Origin: Casuarius casuarius
Taxonomy: Eukaryota > Chordata > Aves > Casuariiformes > Casuariidae
Direction: 5' to 3'
DNA length: 64,000 bases
Assembly (NCBI GenBank): GCA_003342895.1
Contig: PTFA01000317.1
Span: forward strand, 867,109-931,108
In this document: piece after piece, positions 25,179-36,200 of the stretch
Layout: the number at the start of each line of letters is the position of its first letter
Position numbering within the stretch: the stretch's first letter is position 1
Notes under the pieces: generated by a model
Databases searched by the model: none
The model's input: the letters and a program-made list of their open reading frames with translations, nothing else
Told to the model about the DNA's origin: nothing
Translations under genes and position numbers: made by a program

Positions 25179-28100
25179 CTGGGAAAGGAAAACAACACAG
25201 AAAAATTCAGTTAACTTGCAAAGGAAACAAAAACAAGCTGCCCGCTTGCTCCTCCCTCCCTTCTTTGGAAAAAAACAACTTTTAACATCCAAGTGGTGCG
25301 CTTCGCTCTTCCCCGCTTCCCTTTAAGCGGAATTTGATATTCCATCAAGACAGGTGATCAAGTCACTACTACTTTTTTTTCCCCCCTCCCTCAAGAATGG
25401 AAAAATTTAGCACGTGCTTCAAATTTTGAGAAGCTGCTGAAATCACGAAGGCATTAAAAGACAAGCGGCCCATCCTTGGGCTCCTTTCACTGACAAATCG
25501 GTGGCCCTTGGTGCCTTCGGAGACGGATTCACTCAAACCATTACAAAGAATTTGCAAGGTCAACTGCAACTTATTTTGAAGCGTAGCCAGAAAATTTAAT
25601 TACGAGCAATGTTCTTCTCATGCAGCAACATCAAAAAGCGTGACCGTGGTTATTCTTGCAAAATTACACTGCGCTGTTGATTACATTCATAACATCCGAT
25701 ACAGTTTCATTATTTTTTTTGTTATGGAATAAGACTGGCTCAAAATGACTGAGTGCTTTAAAGACCTGCCAGACGTAAATAAAGGTGGCAAGAGCTATCT
25801 TCTGTCTGCATACCGGAGATCAGGTGAACTTGTAAGACAGTCCTGCCTTTTTTTTTTTCCCTTTTCTAAGCATAGATGTTAGATGAACTGTCTGCCTTCA
25901 CATGCATCTAAAGTAATCTGATTTATTCTTCAACCCAAGTAACATTTAAATGGGAATAAAATGACTGTATTGTAGTTCCCTGAAGAAATTCTTTATTGTG
26001 TCCGTGAACTCTACAACCAGTCGGGAGCCTGTTACTAAGGCGAATGGCGAAATCCAATAAAGCAAACGAATCCAGCCCAGCACGATCCGATCTGCAGCTT
26101 CGAAGGATGCATTCCTCGCACAGAAAACTCAAAAGCAAAAGCCTGGCGTGGCTCCCCTGTCTGCATGCTCAGGACAAGAGCTTCTGCTCTGCCAAAACAG
26201 CAGGGAAAGCACGGCCGGGCACCGACAGCCGCGCGCATCCAAAGGGTCTAATTCACGCACAGGCACCACAGTTAAGGTAGCTCGAACGCTGCAATTAAGC
26301 TAGCCTAAATCCCTCGGTGAGCTCCGAATTTGGAGCACCCCAGGAGGCAGCGTGGCTTCAGACCTGAGCTGTCCTCAGGGCACAGAAAACGTCTCTGTCG
26401 GGGTTTCCCTGCTCACCTGGTGTGGGAAGCAAGGACCCTCCTGCCTTGCTCCTTAAAAATAGCTGTGTGTCCTCAAAACTCGTCTGACTAACGCTTTGGG
26501 CAAGCTCTCACAGCTGGCCAGGTGTGCATCACGAGGAGAAGAGCTTGGGCAACACCAGGGGAGAGGAGCAAGCCTGGCAGCCCTGCAACGCGTTCACCAT
26601 CCAGATTTCGAGTTTCCAAGAAACCAGATCTAATCAAACAGCCTGTAACATGATCCGTGCCGGAGAGACCTGCAGCGCAACTTAAGGAAGGATTCTTCCT
26701 GTATGAAAAGCATTTTAAAAAGGCAAACCCCGAAAAGCAAGAGGAGCTTTTAGGAAGAAACACAGCTTCTGTGGGAACAAATGCATTTTTCAGTGAAAGA
26801 CATTGCGCCCTGCATTTTGGTTTATCAAGCATTTCCCAATTTATCATGGAAACTCGCTGAGATAAAGACGATAATAAATTGCAGAATTAAGATAGATAAA
26901 AACAATGCACTTTCCATCTTTGCAAGCGTCACGTTCTGCAGTAGTTTCCCTTATCACCTTTGAAGCCTGCCAGACCGCGAGGACCTTAATATTCAAAAGC
27001 TACACTCGCTACGAGGCTGAAGGCAAAGGCCACCGTCGGTAGCATTACCCACGCCGGGAACCACCACGGGCACAGGGCCGTTGGCATCAGCGGAGGGAAG
27101 AGCTCTGCAAAGCGGCTAACCCCGGGCGAGGGACGAGGTTTTCCCGGGGGCTGCAATCTGGCCATGGGCTGCTGGCTTCGCCCCCCGACACTCCGCAGAC
27201 ACGGCGACCTGGAAACAGGCCGGCACGGAAAGACTGCAAACCTCCGGAGCAAAAAAACGGGCTGTTTCAGGAGGAGAAAGGAGCCAGAAGGGAACCTTTT
27301 CCAAACTGCAGAAGTGCAGACGGATGGAGGGCACCCAGCAAGCAGAAAGTAAGAAACCAGACCTGGGACGGCAGAAAAACCTTGAAGGAGGAATACGTGG
27401 GCAGCTTGCTCATGTAGTGGATCTGATTTAAAGAGCCACTGCAATATTTATTCTCTTTTTTTTCTCCCTAGGATAAGAAAACAGGAACTAACTGCCTTAT
27501 AACTTATCATTCGGTTTATTCAGAAACCACATAACCAGTGTGGAAGGCTTCGTGGCTACCTTTCATCGAGCTCGGTTGTCACATTAGCTCTATAAATCCC
27601 CAAAGGGAAACAAAAAAAGAAACAAAAAAGATAAAGAGTCCAGACCTTTAAAAATGATAAGTAGGGAAGAAACTGGGGGTTTTCTCCCCCTTTAAAGTGA
27701 ATCTGTATTCGTGACGTGCAAACGTGTAATCCTGCCAATGCTGTTAGCAGGCAAGGTAATCATTCACTCCTAATGCTCAGAAATACCAACAGCTAAAGCT
27801 GCGTGGAAAGCTGATAGGATCTCTGCGCCCAGCAGATTACAGAACGTGTGTGGGAAGGGAGCAATCAGACTTAACAAAATAGCTCAAATCTGAGATCTAG
27901 AGATGAAAACCCTTTAAAAAAAAAAAGTGCAAAGGGGGGACAACTTGAACAATCTAGGTCCTGGTGGATTTTTCAGATGGTCCTGTAAATCAGCAAGGGA
28001 GGGTAAATAACAAAACAAAAAACAAATCAAACTCTCCTCTGTAAGAAAAGACTCCTTTAAGTATTTCCAATTCCCCTAAATAAAAAGCTACAAGCCTGCA

Positions 28101-28761
28101 AACAAGGCAAACCCAAATCCACCAACCTCCCACCTCCTATCATGTTTTATCAAGTGCTCATGTCAATAAAGGACTTGGGACCTTCTTCCAGCTGCGACAA
28201 GCTGCCCTTCAGAAAGTGGCTGATATCCTGCCTTGCAGCCCAGAGGGAACAGAAGATGCAGGATACCCAGGCAATCACACATGGGGCGATACGGAAATTC
28301 AACGGCCAAGAAAAGAGGTGGCATGGGACACCCAAGGACAATTGTCCACTGCCACCACGGGGTCTGCAAACTGGAAGCCTAACGAGAGGCGGTCGTGAGG
28401 TCTTGAAGGAGTCAAGGACCGGTGGCATTGCTCAATGGAAACCAGAGCTGCCAGACATATTCACAATACCTTAATAAATAATAATGATTGAGCAGGGAAC
28501 AACAAACAGCCACTATTCTTGTTCACATGGGATTACGGGTAGCTCCGTGAGCTGCAGCCTTTCCATAAGCATTCATGCAAACAACACCCTGCTACTGTGA
28601 CTCTTCCAGGAGTGAATAACAAGGGCTACAACGCAACGAAACTGAGCAGCTATTCAAAGTTCAAACAAATGCTAATCCCGTTCGGCGTTATAAATCTTCA
28701 GCTTGACAACACAAAAACACACCCAGAAAATACCTTCAGGAAGCCTCTGACGAGAACTCAC
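25179..28761 (-). other. EIF4G3: Intron 5 of window (3.6 kb)
   Basis: GTGAGT to CTTTCCCAG. It contains short A/T runs near 25372, 25708, 25850 and 27916, and a purine-rich patch near 27240-27300. No exon, RNA gene or interspersed repeat was recognised. Open frames of 60-152 codons on both strands match no family I know. Confidence 0.85.
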
Positions 28762-28876
28762 CGTAGGCGTTAGGGAATTCTCCAGGACCTGGTCCTGGAT
28801 AAAACGGGCCCGGCCCTGGCGGCTGAACAGGATACTGCTGTGGGGGCCCAACGTACGGAGGGCCGCTATGACGATA
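28762..28876 (-). CDS. EIF4G3: EIF4G3 exon 5 of window (YRHSGPPYVG block)
   Basis: A 115-nt exon, acceptor TTTCCCTCCTAG, donor TACG|GTGAGT, starting in phase 0 and ending with one base of a split Gly codon. Residues 161-198 include YRHSGPPYVGPPQQYPVQPP and a run of Gly-Pro steps around FYPGPGPGEFPNAY. It continues the Pro-, Gly- and Tyr-rich amino-terminal region found in both eIF4GI (TQQYPVQPGAPGFYPG) and eIF4GII. It is probably disordered. The split G joins GA of exon 6 to give the YGTPFY sequence expected of eIF4GII. Confidence 0.97.
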
Positions 28877-29125
28877 CTAGGAGGGAAAAAAGGACCATCA
28901 GTGGACAAAGAGTTGGGCAACAACGCACCGTCACACACAGAAACAGCAGCGGTGCAGTTGCCCCCCCAAAATCAATACAGATCACATTGCGAGACTGAAT
29001 CGTTGCCGAATGTGCAACCATCACTTTTATTCCCCTCTCCCCAACTCTGCTGCAAGGTCTTGAGGGAAACCCGGGTCTACTAAGAGCTGCTTTGCAGCTT
29101 CAGAGAGGCCTGGATGATGTCTTAC
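28877..29125 (-). other. EIF4G3: Intron 4 of window (249 bp)
   Basis: The shortest intron here, from GTAAGA to an acceptor CCTCCTAG. A C-rich run lies near 28960 on the plus strand. No other feature was seen. Confidence 0.9.
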
Positions 29126-29305
29126 CTGTGGTATACAGTACTGGGGGCCCTGAGGCATCGGATACGGCATTGGCAGATGATTAACCATCATGATGTGCTG
29201 GTTGGTTTGATACACTGCAGTTGGTGTTTGTGCACCGGGACGGATGGAAGGGCTGCTGTTCTGGATGGTGGCTCTCGGAGGCTGTATCTGAGGCCTCTGG
29301 AAAAA
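29126..29305 (-). CDS. EIF4G3: EIF4G3 exon 4 of window (PABP-binding region)
   Basis: A 180-nt exon, acceptor CTGCCCCAG, donor CCACAG|GTAAGA, phase 0 at both ends, encoding residues 101-160. It runs from FFQRPQIQPPRATIQNSSPS through IRPGAQTPTAVYQ and NQHIMMVNHLPMPY to GPQYCIPQ. The stretch around VYQTNQHIMMVNHLP aligns with the eIF4G segment that contacts RRM2 of poly(A)-binding protein, so this exon likely supplies the link that circularises mRNA. It is among the best conserved blocks of the window: only a few residues differ from my memory of the human protein. A second AG nine bases into the exon (TTTTTCCAG) could act as an alternative acceptor. Confidence 0.98.
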
Positions 29306-30182
29306 CTGGGGCAGGAAAGGGAGAGAGGAAGGAGAGGAAAGAAAACCAGGAAAAAAGAAAAAAAACTTGTCAAACTTTCTGTAAGAGAGTTTGTGGTATC
29401 ATTACAACAGCAGGCAATACCATACTGTAATTACAATACTACTTCCAAAGGGTTGCCACACATTCAGAAAACTGCAGGACAATTTCTTTTTATCTGCAAA
29501 TAGCCAGATCATGCTACAACCTTCAATTTTACAAGGTAGAGAGAGATAGCAAAAGGTAAGAGCAAACGTGAAACTTTAAACTCAAATAATTATGAGTTTG
29601 TAACTACTGAATTATACACCCCCACCTTTCAGAATGACAGTCGGAAAAATGACTTTTGTCATATATTTTTTATAAGGTGGGTTGGCTGCCAGAAGCCACC
29701 ATTAGAAATATGCTAAGGAAATAAAAGATCAAGGCAACTGTTGCAATATAACTCTGGAACAGCTGAAATCCAGACCTCATGAAGGCCACAGGTGCCTCAT
29801 ACCTATCCCGTGTTCAAATTGCGATGGGCAACTTGTCCTGCACTTCTCTTTCAAAGGGGTGGCAACCTCTTCCAGAGTGGCACCAAACTCTTCTACCGTG
29901 TTTGCATGAAGGGATGCCCCACGCAAGTGGACCAGGTCCAGGAAACCAAGCAAGCCACTGGCACCCGTTCGGTTCTCCACTCCCAGCACTGGGAAAGGCA
30001 CCGGCACCCACGGTACGGAGCATCCGTGGCACTGGACGCCCCGGCTCCAGTTACTAGAGTCTTTGCAATCTCGAAATTCGGCTGGCGAGATGGGCATCAG
30101 ACATCAACGCATTCGCTACCGCGATAACGATACAAGTGATAAAGAGACACTCAGGCCATGCAGAACCAGGAGTTAAAATTAC
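29306..30182 (-). other. EIF4G3: Intron 3, part downstream of the microexon (877 bp)
   Basis: Begins GTAATT at the microexon donor and ends with a long pyrimidine tract (29306-29370 on the transcript strand) leading to CTGCCCCAG before exon 4. It carries the UGCAUG element near its 5' end. No repeat was recognised. Confidence 0.85.
30157..30162 (-). promoter_or_regulatory. UGCAUG (Rbfox-type) splicing enhancer candidate
   Basis: TGCATG on the transcript strand at intron positions +21 to +26 after the microexon donor. Rbfox proteins bind (U)GCAUG, and sites downstream of an exon generally promote its inclusion in neurons and muscle. The position is ideal, but a six-base motif can arise by chance. 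Confidence 0.6.
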
Positions 30183-30203
30183 CTGTATAGGTCTGAATCC
30201 TCC
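30183..30203 (-). CDS. EIF4G3: EIF4G3 21-nt microexon encoding GGFRPIQ
   Basis: Seven in-frame codons, GGFRPIQ, lie between an AG at 30205-30204 and a GT at 30182-30181. Phase is 0 at both ends, so inclusion between exon 3 (TRSP) and exon 4 (FFQRPQ) simply inserts seven residues. From memory, some mammalian eIF4GII isoforms carry this heptapeptide, and eIF4GI has a paralogous GGFRSLQ microexon at the equivalent place; in mammals these eIF4G microexons are neuron-enriched and depend on SRRM4. The flanks fit: acceptor TTATTGAAG is weak (A at -3), UGC triplets begin at -16, -24 and -27, and UGCAUG lies at +21 to +26 downstream. The insertion sits immediately before the PABP-binding exon. Confidence 0.88.
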
Positions 30204-30216
30204 CTTCAATAACGAA

Positions 30217-30230
30217 GCAAGAAAGCAGCA
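30217..30230 (-). promoter_or_regulatory. UGC cluster upstream of microexon (SRRM4-type)
   Basis: Three UGC triplets on the transcript strand, within TGCTGCTTTCTTGC, begin 27, 24 and 16 nt upstream of the microexon. SRRM4 (nSR100) acts through UGC motifs close to the 3' splice site of neural microexons. Confidence 0.6.
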
Positions 30231-33200
30231 GGAAACAGAAAGAAAGCCAATGGAACAGCTTACAGATCAATAGGAAGGAATAGGATATAACATGCACCCT
30301 AATTGCACACAATTCCAGTCATCTTTCTGTCCTGCTTTGGCTAATCCGTTACAGAAATAGCAAGAAAGAGACTGAACCGGTTTCAAGGACTCTTCTATCA
30401 GAATCCCAAGTCGGGGGTCAGAAACCCTTCTACAAGTGTTTTATATGGAAGTTTAAAAAAAAAACCCCACCATAGACGTAATTAATTGTAGGAAATATGA
30501 TACTACAGAAAGATTTTACGTTTACTTTGTTTCTAAATCATAAAGACATTTTTCTCTTCCTTTCTGGTCTCTGAGTGATACAGAGATAGCGGAAAACAGC
30601 AGTAACCCATGCTTAAATCATGGATTTGGTCTCCACTTCTGCACCAAGACTGGAAGAATAAGAAATTCCATTTAATTGCTAAGCAAAAAAAAAAAGAGAG
30701 AAAAGAAAAAGAAAAAAAAGGTAATCATACATCACTTGACATTGAAGACTGCTGATTGATGAAGTGTATGCAAATAGTCTGTGGGTAACTATATCATGAG
30801 TAGCGAGAAGAAAAGAGTGTGGTAATTATTAAAGAATGAAAGAATGAGCTGGGCTTATCTGCCTCGGCACTGGGAAAAAATGAGGCGGGGCAGAAGGGGT
30901 AGGGCAGAAGGATGCATCTATACTTGACATGACAGTGAAATTAAAATGGTCATTCCGGCGTTCCTGAGGACCACATGACACCTAAGTTGTTCCCACACTA
31001 CATGATTTCTCCAGAAAAGCCAGCGATGACTCCCTGTCTCAGCACCCACATACAATTAGAAGAGGAACACAACGATTTGGCTTCCAACACGGGTAATCGG
31101 GATGAAGGATTGTCACCAGCATAGGGGACAACGCGACCTGAATCACAAGAAGGCAACTGTCTGGGGAGAAGAGGCTGGTGGGGAAAGACAACCAGAAGAG
31201 CGACCCACTCCTGCACTAACAAGAGTTGCGCGACTGTCTAGATGTAGGATACTACACCACTGTTGCGTGTAACAAGGACACGCTCTAAACCGATGGCGAT
31301 AGTAACCAGAGTTAACACCCTACCCGGCCTGCACCATAGTCAAATCTAGAGATAGCGGGGAGCAAAGACAGGAGGGTTTCATTGCTCCTAGGAAGACGGA
31401 CACAGCAAGAAGAAAATCAGATCTGTTATTCTAAGCAACAAGACAGCCAGGACTGTTTGGGACAGCTCTCTGGCAAAATTTAAATTACTTTTAGATATAC
31501 GAGTTCCCATCAGTAAAGCTAAAACTCTAAAGAAAACCAGATATCAGAGCTGCGTATGGGTTTTGCTGTTCAAAACAAGTAGGATCTGGCGGCAGGCTGT
31601 TTCCTGCTCCATCCTTGCTCCCCTCCCTCCAAAGCTAAGCTAGCAACACTCAAAGCCCTTCTTGGAAACATTTCGCTCTTCTGACTTCATTTGCTAACGG
31701 ATTCGTCTTGCAAGGTTAAGCAGATGGGCGCGCAGACAACGTTTTCAAGCAGTGCTAATGGCGTCCCACAGGAGAAAGCAAGGAGATTAAAATCTGAGCG
31801 GTTTTCTCTCTATTTCTTCCAATAACTGCAGGATTCACAGCGGAGCGCATACGGCACCCGGTCAGGGCCAGAATTAAGGTGCCTTGGCCCACAGCACAGC
31901 TTCAGTTGGAAAAGCCTTGCTATACCAACCCTTCCTTGACCACATCCTTCAGAAATCAAGGCCTGCTACGCCTAACGATGGTCCAATTAGCGTGAAACCT
32001 GCCATCGGCAGGCCAGCCAAGAACTTAGCCTTGGGCTCCAGGTCACGGTCCGGTCCCTGATCTGTCTTGTACCACCGAGCGCTGTCACATAATCCTGTTC
32101 CTAAACCGATCAGGTCCCTTCTTGAAAAGAGTTTGGCTGTTTGTCCCCGTTGCTCATATTGCAAAACCTCAAAAAAATCAGTTTACTCATGGTGAGTAAG
32201 ACTGGGCAATAGGACCTCTCAACCGAACGAAGCAACGACCTCCTCTTCCTCCGTGGGGTTGCTCCTCCAAAATACAGAGCTCCAAAAAGCTCAACTCTGA
32301 GCTCCTACAACATATAATAAAAACTCCTCCTTAGCACCGAAGTCTAAGGGCTTGCTCTTTGCAAAGCTGAACTACCCCTTGCTTCCAGTCCCCCCACGTT
32401 AACCACATTTCCTAGCTTTATATTCATTAAGTTTGCTGCAGACACCTATCTGTTATTTGTGCCGGGGTAATTAGCACAAATATTAGGGAAATCCAGGAGT
32501 AACCTCCCTCATACCCTCTCAGCACTGCCCTGCCTGGTTTTTAGTCTTTTATATATACCTTAATATCCTTCTATTAGATATTATCATCTCCAGCTTAACT
32601 TTCTCCCCACGTGACCCCATGTCAAACGTCCGCTGAAGGCCAGCCAGACGAGAGGCACCATGTTTGTCATCGAGAAAAATCAATGACCGAGGAGAGGGAC
32701 AATCTCCTGATAAACCTCCAGTGCGTTTTAATTGATTTTCCGTTTACTCCCGCATCTCTGTTTCTGAGCCCTCGCTTCCAGCGAGATGTCTCCGAAGCAC
32801 TCCCTACGGACGCTAAAAGCTTCCCCGAGAAATAAAGGGGAGGCAGCACTCTGAAAACACACCTCTGCTAATCTCAGCCTAACAGGCTACGCCTTGGGCA
32901 CGGACCCACTTATTCCCGGATCAGATTCGACCTGGCAGCTGCGATGGAGCCGTGCGGCCCCTCAAGAGGCTGCGAATAAAGGAAGCAAAGGAGAAGTTCA
33001 GCGAGTTGTCGCCAGCGCTCTCGAAGCAAATCACGCTCTCGTCTCCAGTTAAACCTCTTGGATACTGTGTTATTAGTTTTTAAACTTTCTGCTCCGGCTA
33101 AGATGGCGGGATAACCCGCTTTGTTATTTAATAAACAATAAAATTGGGGGAAAAAAACCCAAACACCCTTGTGTTGACCGCAGGCTTTAAAACTGCTACC

Positions 33201-35639
33201 TCCTTCCCACGCTTGTGGACGAAGAGAGATTGCTTACAGCAGCTGTGACCCATCGCTCTCTAACCTGAGATATTCCAGGGAGCTGCAAAACGGCCGGTTT
33301 TGCGTCGGCTCAGGGAGCGTATTTCTAACTTTGCCAAATCGCAAGGCTTTTTAACAACGGTTCGTGGCCAAACCCAGCTTGCTTTTGTGTCAGCTACAGT
33401 CAAAAGAACTCAAATAACCTCAAGCTAAAACTGGAGCTGCAACTGCAACCTCAAGCTAAGTTAGTTTGCCGTAACTAGTAAACTAATCTCAAGTACAATT
33501 ATAAGTCAGAAAGGGAAATATGACATTAGAGTTTATACTTGTTCTCATCCCTGTTTTTTAATTATACTGGCCTCTTCTGAGCATCCTTTTTAAAATAGCC
33601 CACACGCTTCTGCAGTCGCTCTTTAAATTAAAGGTTCGCCTGCGCTTCAGGCTTCAACTTAGAAGCAAACTGCTATTTTCAGTTGGGCTTTAGGAGGATC
33701 AGAAGCACCAAAGCGGCTCTGGAGCCTCGTGGAGAAAGGCAGCGGTGCTCCGCGCACCAAGGGGACAACACGGCACCGGACCTGGCAGCACGGCCGGCCA
33801 CGGCACAGCGGCCTTGATTTGCGTGACAAGTCTGGCACCCAAATAATATCAAGAGTTGGCAGGATATTTAAAGACCCTGCTGCAAAACCCTTTGTAGCCC
33901 CGATTGACCCTAGAAAGTGAGACTTTTCGGCCGTTTTGCTGATAGCTGGATTGCAGGAATCAAGGACTGGTTAGACACGGTCAACTTTTAATCAGAACCA
34001 CGGCAGCTACCTTCGTTTGACTTTGGCCACTACTTAGAAAATATCAAAGCAAGACTATATACTATATATACTATATTATACTACCATCTAGACTTTGCTT
34101 ATACTCTCTATCGCACCAAATGGCTCGAACCGCTCGGTGCAGGCGGGTTCCTCGCATGCCCAGCTGAAATAAATTCCTTACCAAGCTTCTGGTCAACTTC
34201 AGGTGCTTAAATCATGCCAGTTTGAATACTTTAAAGCTATAATAATTACAGGAAATAATTAAAGAATAACCTGCTCGTTCACGGAAAGAGACACAGAATC
34301 AATAAGAAGCATACGTTAATAAAACCAGGCTGGAGCTGACACGGGAATCGTTGCAAACCTCGTCTTCCCGCTGCCTTCTCAGAAGGACACATTACGCTGT
34401 TATAATAAACGTTAACGCTATGGTTGAGGTACTTATTTAGAACGTTTCAGCCGAAAAAATCTCGTTCTAGAAGCCGGCTGGTCGCCTGACATCACATTTA
34501 ACTATTCCAGCGCGTTAAAAAACGTGGGTACACGTTTCCCAGCTCCCGCAAGCAGAATAATTTCCATCGGCCTTGAAAACCCTCTAAGCAGCGTTAGGGC
34601 TGGGACAGGGCACGACAGACGTCACCGCGAGGAACCCCTGGATGCTCTCCCGACGGCGACAGTTCCTCCTGGATAACCACACGCAGGCTTCAAACAGAAT
34701 CAAAATCTAACTGCAATACGATTAAACACGTAGGGCTATGGGAACATGGTTTGCACCGAGTATATAATTCGTCTTAGCAACAACCTACGAAAGGACTAAT
34801 GAGTTTCTGAACCGCGATGCGTTTTCAGCATCTCCTAACATAAACACGGACCTGAAGCGAAGGTCAGGCACAAAACTATCTAAACAAGATGCTAATTCTG
34901 TCGCTCTGTGCAGCGCGCTGTAATCCCAAAAACATTCCTCTGCCGCCGCTGTCAATGCGATCCCTGGCCACGCACAAAAGGCAGCGGGGCATTTCCCTCT
35001 CCCACGTGATGTTTGTCGCTGAGCGGACGAGCGCGGCAAACGCCTCATTCTGCTTTTTAAGCCTCTTTTTGTCCTGCTCTGGAAGGGCGCCTGCTCCACG
35101 CTGCTCTCCAAAGCCAAAAGAGCAAAGATAACTAGCTTTTTGGTGCCTGTGCACACCGATGGACTCACCTGCCATCCTGAGATGGTCCTTTGCCAAAGGT
35201 GCCCCCATCTCTACAGTACTAACTGCTCGGACTAACGGGAGTGAAGTGAGAACAAAGCTGGGGTTTCCCCTGGAATAAACTTCCCAAAACCAAGCGCCCG
35301 TCCCAACGCCACTGGAGTTGGTGGGATTTTTTTCCCGTAACGTGGTGAAAACAGCCTGGTTCCTCCCGAGCGCGGAGAGGGAAGGTGCCAGGGGAACGAG
35401 CACCCCGGCAGAGCCCTCCTGCGCCCTCCGCGCCGGCCCTGCTCTGCTCCGCTCACCGCGCTCAGCCGCCTCCGGCCCCTCGGAAACACCTGAGGGAGCA
35501 AAACCAGCTCTCCTGAGCATCTCACCCCACCAAAACGCACTTTTGCCAGCTTTGAAGCAAATCCAGGCTTTCTAAAGCCAGCCTGAGTTATCCGCAGGGA
35601 TCGTAGCAGGGCTGCTCCTGATTTTCCTCCTCCTTGCTA

Positions 35640-36200
35640 AGCGGCAAGCGAGCCGGAGGGCCGCCCGGCCGATGCTGACGCCGATGCCGACGCGTGCCCG
35701 GCGCGGCAGGCAGCCCGGTAGGGGGGTTAGCGGTGCCGGCCGGCGTCCTGTGTTAGTGGGGGTGAGCGCCCGCCCGCCCGCCGCCCCCCCGGCCGTTAGC
35801 GAGGGTGAGACCGAAGGGGCAGGTACTGTACCTGGTGATGGGCAGGTCGAGGCCCCGCTGCAAACTGAGGAAAGGCGGGAGAAACAAACACAAAAGGAAA
35901 GGCACAGAGAGTCAGAAACACCACAGCGCAACCACAACGTCACACACTACGCAAAATCGCCCCGCGCGGGGAACCACGGACGTCAGAGCTGCGCTGCGGG
36001 ACAGCGACGGAGCGGTCCCGGGGCGAAGGAGGGGCTCGACCCAGCGACTCTGCACGTACGCAGGGCAATTGCGTTTTCGGATTTGTTTTTAAATAAGGAT
36101 CACAGCGCAACCCTCCAACCTCCACGGGTAGGAGCCGGGTTAGCCGCGGCGCCCCGGCGGTGGACCTTGCACGGGGCCCTGCTTCCCGCTCCCCAGCTCG
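35640..36200. promoter_or_regulatory. CpG-dense region, possible internal promoter
   Basis: Dense CpGs occur from the stretch near 35660-35720 through CCGCCCGCCCG (about 35769) to about 36200, set in an otherwise moderate-GC intron. CpG islands in vertebrates commonly mark promoters, and this one lies upstream of the microexon and PABP-binding exon, where a shorter eIF4G3 transcript could begin. On the minus strand, 35769-35790 shows five G runs (7, 2, 3, 3 and 3) of quadruplex type. There is no direct evidence of transcription start. Confidence 0.4.
35832..35857 (-). other. Candidate alternative exon (26 nt) or 3' end of an alternative first exon
   Basis: On the minus strand a pyrimidine-rich acceptor (CGCCTTTCCTCAGTTTGCAG) precedes 26 nt that end CACCAG|GTACAG, a good donor. 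As an internal exon it would shift frame (26 is not a multiple of three) and so would probably act as a poison exon or as 5' UTR. As the end of a first exon starting in the surrounding CpG-dense DNA it could splice to the microexon or exon 4. No conserved peptide was recognised, so this is a splice-signal prediction only. Confidence 0.25.

Noticed and set aside
33099..33109. TAAGATGGCGG, resembling a YY1 site and start codon context on the plus strand
   Set aside because: A single short motif without CpG island, open frame or other promoter signs.
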